The notes under the pieces: generated by a model | Databases searched by the model: none | The model's input: the letters and a program-made list of their open reading frames with translations, nothing else | Told to the model about the DNA's origin: nothing | Assembly: GCF_019320115.1 (NCBI RefSeq) | Contig: NC_089582.1 | Span: forward strand, 126,009,259 to 126,073,258 | Source of the DNA: Miscanthus floridulus | Taxonomy: Eukaryota; Streptophyta; Magnoliopsida; Poales; Poaceae | Length of the DNA: 64,000 nucleotides | Direction of reading: 5' to 3' | Program-made: the position numbers and the translations under genes | Shown here: positions 23,671-34,765 of the stretch, in pieces | Numbering within the stretch: position 1 is the stretch's first letter | How the letters are laid out: each line of letters opens with the position of its first letter

Positions 23671-25599
23671 GTACGACAGGTACTTGAAGAAACACGACTG
23701 CTTCTTGAAAAGAACGAGGGCAACAGGTGGTTCCTCCATCTTATCCCACTTCCTCTTCTTCCTTGTCGTGGTCCCATCTTCCTCTTTGTTCTTCTTCCTG
23801 AACTCAACGTCTATGCCCTTCATCATGTCAAACACCTTTTACCCGTACCTCGTCCTTTCTGGCTCGTCAAGTTGAGGCTCCTCCTGGTTGTCGAAGTACT
23901 TATTCATCGTAGCTACCCAGTACCTATGCTTTTTGATGAGGAATCACCTATGACTCATGTACACCATCTTCTTGGATGCACTAAAGTAAGTGTAGCAGGT
24001 ACCGTTAATGCAAACTACACAACCTGACATACCTTTGATCTGCCCCGACATTGAAAAAAGACTAGGGTAATCGGTGATGGTGAGAAAGATGATGGCTTTT
24101 AGAGTGAACTCCTTCTTTAGGAATGCATCCATCATCTTGACCCCATCTTCCCATAGTATCTTCATGTCCTCCATGAGCGGCTCCAAGAACACATCTATAT
24201 CATTGCTTGACTGCCTAGGTCTAGAAATAATCATGATTAGTAAAATATGTCTGCGCTTTTGACATAGCCAGGGAGGTAGGTTGTAGATGGTGAGGATGAC
24301 CGGCAAAGTGCTGTGCGAGCTACTGAGGTCACCGAACGGATTCATCCCATCGGTACTCAGCGTGAACCTTACGTTCCCCGCCTCGTCTCCAAACACTAAG
24401 AACTTAGCATTGAAACGCTTCCACTGCTTGCCATCGGAAGGGTGCCACAGCTTGCCATCATCCTTCGTGCGCTCATCAGATGCATGCCAAGACATCAGCT
24501 TGGCATCCTCGGAATTCCCAAATATAGCACGCAGACGATCGATTACGGGCAGGTACCACATCGATAGGACCAGACTTTTCCTCTACGTGTAACCCTCTTC
24601 TTCCTTGTCCTCAGTAGACGAGATCTGCTTCTTCGCGGTACTCTTCTTGGCCATCTTCTTCTTCTTTGGCCCTCTCTTGTCATCCGCATCTGTGCGACAA
24701 CTGACATTCCTCTTGTACCGACTCGTGTCATAGTACGGACAGCTACGCAAGTTCTCATACTTGCCCCAATATAGGATACAGTGGTTAGGACAGGTGTGGA
24801 AATTTTTAAGCTTCATCGCCACTGGCTGGATCAGCTTCTTCATCCGGTAGGTATTGGTGGGCACCTTGTTACCCTCTGGGTATGTGTCAGCAAGAATACA
24901 TAACATGTCATTGAAGCTAGTGTGGGACCAGCCATGGCGAGCCTTCAGCATTAGCATCTAGAGGTTAAAACACAGCGCCATCCAGTGCTTCGGACGATCC
25001 TTATAGAGGGGATCAATTGTCGTCTGCTTCATCTCTCTGAAATTTTCCAACCACCTTGGTCTCCCAAATAGAATGTTGTCGTGATCAAGACGGTTAGCAA
25101 TTGACTCAAAAAGGTTCGTGGTCTTGGGATCCCTCACAGGCTCACCGCCATCCCCATCATCGCCGTCCCCACCATCGTCGTCATCAACTGTGTCTTGGAG
25201 CAGATCATCCATCATGATGTAATCACGATTTGCATTATTGTCGCTAGTAGTAGCATTGCCATTCCCGCTGGCCGCTGCTGATGAGGTTTGTTGTTCTACA
25301 TTCACCGCTGCCGTCATCGTTGTCGACGAGTTTCCTCTAGATGCACCGACACTCGGATCCTCTGCTTCCCCGTGAAACTTCCAGACGGTGTAATCCTTGA
25401 CGAAACCATACCGGACCAAGTGATATTCCACCACGTTATCTTCGTGCAGTAGAAGGTTCTTGCAGCTTTTACATGGACAGACGGTGTGTTCTCGCTTCAG
25501 ACCCAGACGATGCCTTTTCGTAGCGGCAATAAACTTTGTCGCATGTTCCAGGTACGAAGGATCCAGCCTCGATGTCTTGTACATCCATTCCCTGTCCAT
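23660..25599 (-). pseudogene. tnp2: CACTA TNP2 transposase, N-terminal two thirds
   Basis: CDS from ATG 25599. It begins MDREWMYKTSRLDPSYLEH and holds a transposase-associated domain with CPCKSCKNLL and YHLVRYGFVKDYTVWKFHGE. An Asp-rich stretch follows, then the TNP2 core (WLENFREMKQTTIDPLYKDR; LMSWHASDERTKDDGKLWHP; FALS-type STDGMNPFGDLSS; IYNLPPWLC). The frame stays single for 1.9 kb with stops TAG 24958-24960, TAG 24583-24585, TGA 23944-23946 and TAA 23845-23847. All are explained by C-to-T changes at Gln or Arg codons. Homology ends at KYLSYWKELD (near 23660), where the inverted C-terminal piece joins. Upstream sequence to about 25830 may hold a 5' non-coding exon. Confidence 0.85.
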
Positions 25600-25924
25600 G
25601 GCCGAGAAACCTTGCACACACAAACAACAAAAATGGCGCATATAAGCAGAGCAGTATGGAAAAAAGCAGTCGGGTAGCTCTAGATCTGATTTTCTCTCTC
25701 CTCCAAATAGATCTCGATCTAGATCTTGAGAAAAAGCACCCAAATCATGGAAAAGAGAGAGGATTGAGGGTTTGAGAACGAGAATCAACCTCTTGCGGTG
25801 CTTCACCAAATCCAAGGGCAAAACCTCTCTCCCTAGAAAATGGCCGTTTTTAGGGTTTTGAGGTCAAAACCCGAAAAATGGAGGAGAAGCCGTGGGGAAG
25901 AAGGATGGATGCGGGTGCATTTAT

Positions 25925-26276
25925 AGCCCAGACTTAACCGACGCGGGCACTATAAGGAAACCGCCTCGGTAATCGCTTGTTAAACGAGGCGGTTACCCTA
26001 AGCCAACCGCCTCGGTTAATAAACATTAATCGAGGCGGTTGCTTTATAATAACCGCCTTGGTTAATGTATTAACCAAGGAGGTTATGTTAGGGCAACCGC
26101 CTCGATTATTCTGCATTAACCGTGGCGGTTTCTTTACAGCGTCCGCCTCGGTTAAGGATTAACTGAGTCGGTTGTTGGCCTGGCTGCCCTGCCTCGAATA
26201 ACCGAGGCGGGCGACCAAGCCAACCGCCTCGGAACCCATTTGTGAAACGTTGTCTAAAAGATTTTGTGTAGTAGTG
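25925..26276. repeat. subterminal repeats and terminal repeat of the CACTA element
   Basis: About nine copies of ACCGCCTCGGTTA-like units in both orientations, often as inverted pairs, then the terminal repeat ending at 26276. Such arrays bind the small transposase partner in En/Spm elements. Confidence 0.8.
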
Positions 26277-26952
26277 ATATATGCACATCTAGCTATCTAG
26301 GTATCTGCTAGATGATCTTACACTATGCTTAAACAGTGATTAACCACTACACAGCTACAGGTACATGAAGATCAACAAGGCAGACACATGCATGCATATG
26401 AACATGCATGATATGCTAGCTACACCTCCCCCTCTCCCCATTTCATAACTGAATTTGCCCATCCTGGATGGTCATATAGATCTGGTACGGTACCCACCAC
26501 GCCACTTAGTAGTAGTGGCCCAATAATTATTATTATTATGCATTATTTGGTTTTTTTTTCATGTCAAATCTAGGGCATCTTTGTTCCATCATTAGGCCAT
26601 GGAGTTGGCATTCCATGTGAGGCATGCGACGAGCATCCAATTATATATAATAATAATACGTGGCTTGTATGTGAGGAGCAGCGTAGGGATGCTATGTATT
26701 CTTAAGACGGTCGTCTGTGTGTGATGGAAATGAAAATAGTTAGATTATTGTTAGCATGACATGTAAAGCTGCCCGTGCATATATATTTCCACAGTTAGAC
26801 ACATTCAAACCTCTTGACTACTTTACCCACGGATCGAATACATTGGTTCTAGTCACATGAATTATGACCTTATTTTGACGAAACGTTTAATAATATAAAA
26901 GAAGTTATAGGATGGAATAGAAGACATAATAAAAAAACATTTTTCTAAGGTA

Positions 26953-27014
26953 CTACTCCCTCCATTCCAAATTCTAAAACATTTTGGCTTTATAATTTGG
27001 AATAGAGGGAGTAG
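26953..27014. mobile_element. short Stowaway MITE
   Basis: 62 bp, terminal inverted repeats CTACTCCCTCCATTCCAAATT / AATTTGGAATAGAGGGAGTAG flanked by TA (26951-26952, 27015-27016). CTCCCTCC ends and TA duplication define Stowaway (Tc1/mariner) MITEs of grasses. Confidence 0.9.
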
Positions 27015-28098
27015 TATTCTTTTTCTTACAAACCTAGATAAAAAATACCATCTATACATTTTAATTTGGTGGATCAAGATTATAATGATATATACAAATG
27101 TAGCAACATGGCAGCAATTTTTTTTCATATAATTTCCAGGCTAAGGGAGTACTACACAATAACCAATCTATTTCATCACAGTGTTAAAGGGGAAAAAACA
27201 ATTGCATGGTTCATTATGTTCGGGAAGCCTACTGGTACTCCATAATAATGATCTATAAAGCAAGAATGAAATTATGTGTACAGAATATATATACTTAATT
27301 ATATTAGTCCAGCATGATGATGATGTATATAGCTTTTTTTTGAGCAAATGATGATGCATATAGATAGTATATACTTTTTTATTTTAAAAAATGTATCCCA
27401 GCTAGGATGGGTCCAATGCAATGCAGTGCAAACAAGCTAGGGCAGGGCAGGGCAGGGCCGGGCCACAAATTAATATTTTAGAGCTTTCAAAATCAGCAAG
27501 CAATCTCGATCAGGTGATATGCCGCCTGCGCCTGGCCCCGAAAACTGATTCTGATGGATGGTTCCCAACAAACACATTCCACCGAAAGACTACAAAATAA
27601 AAGGCTCGGGAGGAAACGGACATTCGCCTCATGATCATGACCACCCGTCCACTCTCGGCGGGGCGCGGCGGGCGAAACGATCGAACAGCAAGAAAACAAA
27701 GCACAAGTGACCGACATTCCCCTTGGAACCCGCGCTATTCCGGACTAAACAAAGCGCGTCCGTGCAGGCAATTTGCACACAAGAGCGGGGCTAAACAATC
27801 TCATCCGCACAACGCATCCCCTGCCCTGCCGTAAACAAATGTCACGCGTAGGACTCTCCTCGCTAGCTAGCTCTCACCATGTGTCTGCGTACCTAATCTT
27901 CCTGCAGTATTTTGGCTGTCGACTAGTGCGCGCTGCTTTTGTATATTGCTTCTCACAGCGCATACTGCTGCTGCACACTGCCCAAGCTCTCTGATCTAAA
28001 CTCTCTATACCCCTGCCATGCCAGGGTTAGAGAGAATTTATATTGTTTTCATATACTAGTATATATCGATCGAGTTGGATTGGAACGTACCTTAATTA

Positions 28099-28100
<2 letters not shown>

Positions 28101-28160
<60 letters not shown>
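28101..28160. repeat. (GA)n microsatellite
   Basis: About 58 bases of uninterrupted GA. A shorter GA run lies at 28329-28347. Confidence 0.98.
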
Positions 28161-28161
<1 letters not shown>

Positions 28162-28711
28162 AGAACGACAAATAGTTAGATGAGAGAATGTTTTCTAGGA
28201 TTTGTGTGCAGGGTGGTTGCGAGGAAGATCCACCTGTTCTTCACCTACGCGCCATTGTTTTCTTATTTTATTAGTCTGCAATGCTATACCCGGCCACTCC
28301 TCCCATGGCCGCCGTGGCGCCGTGCAGGGGAGAGAGAGAGAGAGAGATCCAGAGACTGAGAGACGAGGCGGTCCTATTGTATAATCCTATCCTATACGGA
28401 GTACGTGCTGTACGTTAGGCAGGCTGCACTGACATTCGTTGGGTCCCACAGTGACAGCTCCCTCTCCCACTCCCCCTCTATCTCTCCCTCGTGGCCGTGG
28501 GTATGCATGGGTCGGCCATGCATCATCCGTCGGTGGAAGAGCTAGCAGCTGGTCCTTCAACTGCATGGTGCATGGATTAACTTGTCCTGTTTTCAGTAGT
28601 ACCAAGTGCCCAAGTGGTGCCTCTCTGCTAACACTAGTAGAGAACAGACCTATGATCCTCGGTCAAAATAGGCTCTAGTCCCGAAATTTTTTGCGCCCGG
28701 GACTAGAGATA

Positions 28712-28952
28712 CCTTTAGTCCCGGTTGGTGGCTCCAACCGGGACTAAAGGTCCCTGCCCAACGACTACTGCGCCAGACAGAGGTGGCAGGGACCTTTAGT
28801 CCCGGTTGGAGCCACCAACCGGGACTAAAGGTATACTTTTACTCTCGGTTGGTGGCTCCAACCGGGAGTAAAGGTCTACTCTCAGGCCGTGGCTGCGCCC
28901 GGGGTTGGAAAGTTACCTTTAGTCCCGGTTGGATCCATCAACCGGGACTAAA
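28712..28952. repeat. left subterminal hairpin repeats
   Basis: Four near-palindromes, each pairing CCTTTAGTCCCGGTTGG with its inverse around GTGGCTCC, at about 28712-28751, 28792-28831, 28838-28874 and 28916-28952. The right-hand set is at 32413-32620. Confidence 0.9.
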
Positions 28953-28962
28953 TGTTCTCCCT

Positions 28963-28969
28963 TTATAAA
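28963..28969 (+). promoter_or_regulatory. TATA box of the CACTA-borne gene
   Basis: CTTTATAAAT just inside the left subterminal repeats, followed by pyrimidine-rich leader and, near 29128, a plausible splice donor (TTGTAAAG-GTTACC). It is inferred to drive the Ulp1-type gene. Confidence 0.4.
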
Positions 28970-29330
28970 TCAGCCGTCTCCTCCTTCCTCCCCGAGCCCG
29001 AGCTCAGCACATTTTGAAGCTCACTGTAGTAGTGTTCTTGCTTCCTCCCTCCCTCCATTATTCCTCCATCCATTCTTCGATTCCTCCATCGATTTCTTCG
29101 ATTCCTCCGTCGATTCTTCAGTTGTAAAGGTTACCAATCTCATACTCTCATTTTCACCATTTTCTTATGCCATTTTGTTCACTATATATATTTATGGTTC
29201 TTTATTGTGGTTTTTTTCATTTGTAAGCAATTTGAGCTCAAAATCACTTCAAGCTTGCATATTTACATGAAAGAAGGTTAAAGTATATATAAATATAAAC
29301 TTAGAAAATAGTTAGAAAATTATAGCAAAT

Positions 29331-29559
29331 CCGTACTAGTTGAACTTGCGGACCGTGTTCAGCTCGGCGAGTATGTTCTCTGCCGAGCGGTAACGGACGT
29401 CAAGGAGAAGCTTTGATTCTACGAGGGAGAGCGACAACGGTCGTGGAAGACCGTGTTCCCTTCCTCGTAGAATCGGAGCTCTTCCTTGACCAAGTACGGT
29501 GCCGTCCGGTGGAGAAATGCTCGCCGAGATGATCACGTAAGCAAGGTCAACTAGTACGG
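29331..29559. repeat. 229-bp foldback hairpin, copy 1
   Basis: Starts CCGTACTAGTTGAACTTGC and ends GCAAGGTCAACTAGTACGG; arms of about 115 bp pair almost along their whole length, with an inner pair GATTCTACGAGG / CCTCGTAGAATC. It lies in the 5' leader or first intron of the Ulp1-type gene. Confidence 0.85.
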
Positions 29560-29672
29560 ATGGTTATTTATTCACATGTCCCGATATCGTCGCAGTAGTC
29601 TGTCAATCACCGTACCTAAACGTAGTATATATAAATAAAAACTTAGAAAATAGTTAGAAAATTATAGAAAAT

Positions 29673-29901
29673 CCGTACTAGTTGAACTAGCGGACCGTGT
29701 TCATTTCGGCGAGCATGTTCTCTGCCGAGCGGTAACGGACGTCAAGGAGGAGCTTTGATTCTACGAGGGAGAGCGGCAACGGTCGTGGAAGACCGTGTTC
29801 CCTTCCTCGTAGAATTGGAGCTCTTCCGTGGCCAAGTACGGTGCCGTCCGGTGGAGAAATGCTCGCCGAGATGATCACGTAAGCAAGGTCAACTAGTACG
29901 G
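29673..29901. repeat. 229-bp foldback hairpin, copy 2
   Basis: Direct tandem copy of the hairpin at 29331-29559, offset exactly 342 bp, same length, with few substitutions. The duplicated unit includes AT-rich flank on the left. Confidence 0.85.
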
Positions 29902-30342
29902 ATGGTTATTTATTCACACGTCCCGATATCGTCGTAGTAGTCTGTTATGTGTGTACACTCCCATTCTTCTGTTAATTTGCGGAAATATCATGTGAATTAC
30001 TTACCTGCCGCAGTAAAAGACGAGAACACAATGATCATTAAAAACATCATTGTTTAGAGATCTAGATAATTTTATAGTTTGTTAATTTTATTTGTTTATA
30101 AAAGGAGAACACAATGACCGCAGCCGCCACCTCCAAGGAAGTCTCCAACGCCGCTGCCAACACCTCCAAGGAGGTCTCCAACGCCTCCCCCACCCCCGCC
30201 TACCAAGAAGCCTAGCAAGAGGCCAGCCCCTCAAACGAAGAACCAGTCCCCGCCTGCAAAGAAAGCCACCGTGAAACCAAGGGCTATTCCCAAAATAATA
30301 TCTGAAGAGAAGTAAGAAGGAACTGATGCATATAAAAAAGAC

Positions 30343-32116
30343 ATGTCTAGATTCTATGACAAACTTAAAATGAATCAAGAAGCAAGGAGAAACCCGAAGA
30401 AACCGTACTTCTTCGTAGCTCCAGATATTCTAAGAAAAAAGGTGACTTCTTACCAGCAACAACAGCGGGAATCTCGTAAGCCGTCCAAATCAACGTTATC
30501 AGACTATGACCGCACTCTCACCAAGTCAATTGAGATAGCACAGAAAAAGAAGCGGGCAGGGAAAGGAGTTGCCCAACTCGGACAACAAGCGCACCAATCA
30601 ATCCCCCCGCTAGTTGTTGGTAATGAATATGGTTCGAATTTAGGATTAATGCATCAGGCAAACATACCTCCGGATGTCGATTTGGATCACCTTGGTGAAT
30701 TTCTTGATGAGACTGGTCTCGACCTTTACCAGATGTTTGGTGATGGAAACATTGAGAGTGCGGCGGAGGTTGATATTTGGAAGAAAAAATTTGTACTAGG
30801 CCAGAGTCTATACAACCCTCAAGCCTTATCTGATCTGGGGACGCAAATGTACCTGCTAAACAAGTGGTACATGCAGGCGTCTACCAGTGGAGACTTCTGC
30901 GTTGGTGTCAGAATTAGAGACGAACATTGGTTCCGTGGCGATGATGTTATGTATGTTGACTTTGCAGAATTTCATCAACTATGCCACCTGACCTCTCTGG
31001 ACAAAGTTATCATTAGCTGCTATTGTCTGTAAGTAATAATTCTTTCGATCTATTATTAAACTCATCATATGTGTGTATATGCATATAAATTATCCTAACA
31101 AGTACTATATATATGCAGATTTACAATGACAGAGCTTAGAAAGGAAGGTTGCAATGAAATTAGTTTTGTTGATCCCCATATAGTATTCAAAGACCCAATT
31201 ACTCCAAAGACTAATTGGAAGTCTGAGTCAGAGAGTAACCTCATGAACTTCTTAGTGAACCAACGCCACAAGAAGGATATACTCTTTCCCTATAACTTCA
31301 AGTGAGTGTTAATCATGTCGATCATATCCTTAATGGCTCATATGTTGATTCTAGTTAATTAATGAGTGTTATGCGTTATATCCTATAAACACATGCAGCA
31401 ATCACTGGATATTGATGGACATCGATCTGGTGAAAAGTCACTTGATAATCTATGACTCGATGAGAAAACCACAACAAGACTACCAAGATATGATAGATAT
31501 TATCCAGAGGTAATTTTGGGATCTCTAGCAACTATATATACACACAAACATGATGATTAACTATATCTGATGACGTGGCAAATTTTTTATTGGGCAGTGT
31601 TTGAAAAACCTTTATTGAGAAGCAACACATGGAAAAATGCAAAGCGCCACTGAATGTAATCCCTTTGAAAGTAAGTCCCCTGAATCGCATCATCTTTATT
31701 AATTAAACATATAGCTTTCACCGGATCACCAGATTGGATGACAAATCTTTTTCTCGTAAAGTGGTGTCTAAGGCAGGAACAGGGGAACAACTACTGTGGT
31801 TACTATGTTTGCAAGTTTATCAAGGTGCTCTCCCAAAGAACTCCTACAGAGAGACTCAAAGTACGTTAAAAATACACTATATATTCATTTAATTATTATT
31901 ATTGATTGTGTTGCTATGTCTTTATATATATGTACATATATTAATTTATTTTTCTTTAATTCAAACCTGTAGACTCGATGGTTGGAGGAAAAGGTCATAC
32001 GGCAAGACCAAATCAAAGCAATTCAAGAGTCTATAGCCGGATTTTTTAATGAGCAGGTCATCGATTCCAAGGGCGAGTTCTACTTCGACCCAACACTGCC
32101 ATTGAAGCCAAGCTAG
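30343..32116 (+). pseudogene. CACTA-associated Ulp1-like (C48) cysteine protease gene
   Basis: Six exons fit in phase: 30343-31028, 31119-31301, 31399-31509, 31598-31670, 31762-31860 and 31973-32116, all with GT-AG borders. The first exon starts MSRFYDKLKMNQEARRNPKK. A Pro/Lys-rich frame runs upstream of it (30117-30312) up to a TAA at 30313-30315, so the true start may lie earlier. The protease part has NNHWILMDID (catalytic His at 31403), YDSMRK (Asp at 31454) and QEQGNNYCGYYVCKF (Gln, and Cys at 31795). Ulp1-family enzymes cleave SUMO-like tags; the role in CACTA elements is unknown. TGA at 31602-31604 replaces the Trp expected before KTFIEKQH (TGG to TGA), so the protease end is probably not made. 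Confidence 0.82.
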
Positions 32117-32412
32117 AGGATGAGAGGAAACTTGTTATGTCACAACAACTATAATGCAATCTTTTGTAATATATGCACATGAAATAATATAATGTAAAAT
32201 ACACATATGCATGCATGCATGTAAATATATATATGATGCATGCATGCATATATTTCTATGCTTGAATTGTGTGATTTAATATGTTCATTGTGCTTGAACC
32301 GAAACATACTATATGCGCGTATAAATATATAATTAGCAGCGTACAATATGACTTCGAAAACCTATTTTGAAAAGAAAACAAAAAAATGAAAAGAAAAGAA
32401 AAAAGAAAAAAA

Positions 32413-32640
32413 ACCTTTAGTCCCGGTTTGTATTACCAACCGGGACTAAAGGTGCCGGCTATCGTGGCATGTCAAGAGGCACCTTTAGTCCCGGTTGGTG
32501 TTACCCACCGGGACTAAAGGTCCTCCTTTAGTCCCGGTTCCTGACCTGGGACTAAAGGACCCCCCCTTTAGTCCCGGATGCTTGCTCCCGGGTGGGGAAC
32601 CGGGACTAGAGGGGGTTCCCCACCGGGAGTAAAGCTCGGT
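32413..32640. repeat. right subterminal hairpin repeats
   Basis: Inverted pairs of CCTTTAGTCCCGGTT with ACCGGGACTAAAGG at 32413-32453 and 32482-32521, then degenerate copies to about 32630, just inside the right end of the CACTA element. Confidence 0.88.
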
Positions 32641-32655
32641 TCTCTACCAGTGTAA

Positions 32656-34721
32656 CAAGCAGAAAAAAAAAATCCTATTCCCCAAGTCGGCGTGCTGTAC
32701 AAACTGATTTATTCCATGCAAGTTCTACAATGTTCTGTGAATGCTACTCCTAAAACATCTATAAGTTTGCATATATTGTACTAAATGAAAATATTTATAT
32801 ATGCTAACAATCATGATAAATGTAGCAATGTCAATTGTTTGGTCAATCTATAGTAAATTTTAGGCATTGGTGCTCAAAGTTGGAATATCAAACTTAGGAC
32901 AAATTTGAACTTTCAGAAAACTTAGGACAAATATGCATATGAATTCTATAACTATGCCTTGTAACCTGCACAAACTGAACTAATGTCTTATCATGAAGTA
33001 GAAACTTAAGATATTTTTCATCATGGCACAAACTGAACTAATGTTTCATAATGGTGGAGGTGAGTAATTTAGATGCAAATTTGGGGCTTATTTATATTAT
33101 TTTGTTTCATCATGGCAGAGGGGGTAATCTTTTTTAGAAAACAAAATAAATCCAATGGCTGCTATTATCAATGACAATTAAAATTCTTGTGATGGTCAGA
33201 TTTTTTTCAGAGTTTAGGATTTACCTTTTTTCCTAGCCCATCTAGTAAAGATTAGCATTGAGGCTCCATTGGAAGCCTCTAATTAGTAACAATAAGATTT
33301 AGCAGTGCATCTGTGTTCTATGTTATTGATCAACTTTGTTATTTATTTGTCCATCGATTTAATTATAAGAATTTGTCAAATTTATTAAAGAAGATTATTA
33401 TGGGTGGGTGATGAGTGGCAACATATCTCTAGTCTCTAGAACTTCTAGCATTACGCAGGCCATGTGTTTATGGGAGGTTGAAGCTTTCAGGGGATGTTTT
33501 ATATATTGAAGAGGTGTCATTTCACTTAACAAATGAACTTCACTAGACATGACATTGATTGTGTAGGTTCCCGTCAATCTCTCACTTCATTTACCTAAAC
33601 CTCCAAATTAACCTTGCAATGAGTTTCACGTGACATGACATTGTATTGACATTAAGTTGTTTGGCTGCAGTTAATACTTTGTTTTGCCTACCTAAACCCT
33701 TCAGAATTTACAATGTCATGATGTGATTCAAAGGACACCTACCAAATCCCACATGAGGGTTGTTAGTGGTACCTTGCTTCACATTAGGACAACACATGGT
33801 GCATTCTGTCATTTTCTTACTACAAATTAAACAAGATGTAAACACACTCAACCTCACCGTACCTAAAATAAACACTCGCGGGGCACATTCTTTTCCACTG
33901 AAAGTGATTACGTTAGTAAAAGTTGTGCACCACGATTGAACCTTTTACTAAGTGACTAGACCACAGCAAGACTCAAAAGTTTGGAACAGAGAAATTATAT
34001 TGAATTTCCATTCTCGAAAATAAATAATGTATTGTATATATAACCCTTTCACTGCACACGCGCATGCGCCTAATAACAGTATTGAGGACGTCCAAAAATG
34101 GAATGTATTTGCAACTAGAGCGAGTATATATATGACAGAAATATGTGTATACGCAGTTAATTATCATGCCGAAATGAATTTTCTTTAGTTTGGAGAGACT
34201 TTCACAGAGGAAGTTAGGTCAGATCAGCCCCAACTTAATTTTTGCATTGCATTATATGTAGCTGTAGAAAAGTATAACTGAGTTCAAGCAATCACTCATA
34301 ATGAACAGAGTAATTATTTAAGTGGTGTATTCATGAAAACACATCATCTAGCTAATGCGTACCAGACATCCGCAATAGTTAATCAATAATTCACAGTGCG
34401 TCCTCGTACAACACATAGGGTTCGCCGTGTGCGTACAAATTAGGAGTGGGCCATTCTAATTCTGACAGATGTTTGTGAGAAATTTGCAGCAAACAAACAA
34501 TTACCGAAATTAAACCCCACGAAGTATCACGATCCAAATGTCTTATATACTGGTACTTTTGGCTGCTTTACATTATTCCATGTGTGTGTGAGAACAACAT
34601 AGGTAGGCTTTGTAATTATGCTAACTCTCCACAAGCATTGCATATCTGCATGGCCTTGGCCCTTGCTAGAGGCGCATGCGCTGGACCAATCAGAATGTGC
34701 CCCAACTCCCAACTGAGCTGA

Positions 34722-34765
<44 letters not shown>

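Larger units (their letters stand above)
23400..26276 (-). mobile_element. truncated, rearranged CACTA (En/Spm) element
   Basis: The right end at 26276 reads, on the minus strand, CACTACTACACAAAATC, a CACTA terminal repeat. Subterminal repeats built on ACCGCCTCGGTTA follow (about 25925-26245). The TNP2 transposase gene runs leftward from 25599. The left terminus is missing: a reversed gypsy LTR starts at 23399. The three bases after the right end are ATA; a matching left copy cannot be checked. Internally, the C-terminal transposase segment (23401-23660) is inverted relative to the rest. Confidence 0.85.
26277..28628. other. non-coding low-copy-like spacer
   Basis: AT-rich DNA with CATGCATG clusters, a Stowaway MITE, a gggcag/gggccg stretch near 27441-27465, a GC-richer patch at 27600-27830 and two GA tracts. 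No protein family recognised on either strand. It continues on the far side of the CACTA element at 28632-32652. Confidence 0.5.
28632..32652 (+). mobile_element. complete CACTA element with Ulp1-type gene
   Basis: 4,021 bp. Ends are CACTAGTAGAGAACAGACC at the left and, inverted at the right, CACTGGTAGAGAACCGAGC. The flanking 3-bp duplication TAA is at 28629-28631 and 32653-32655. Subterminal hairpins on CTTTAGTCCCGGTTGG lie at 28712-28952 and 32413-32620. No TNP2 transposase is present, so it is non-autonomous for transposition, but it carries its own promoter and a six-exon gene with a C48 (Ulp1-like) protease domain. Confidence 0.93.

Noticed and set aside
28680..28955. CRISPR-like or regulatory array of palindromes.
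   Set aside because: Eukaryotic CACTA subterminal repeats; spacers are irregular and the units are inverted pairs.
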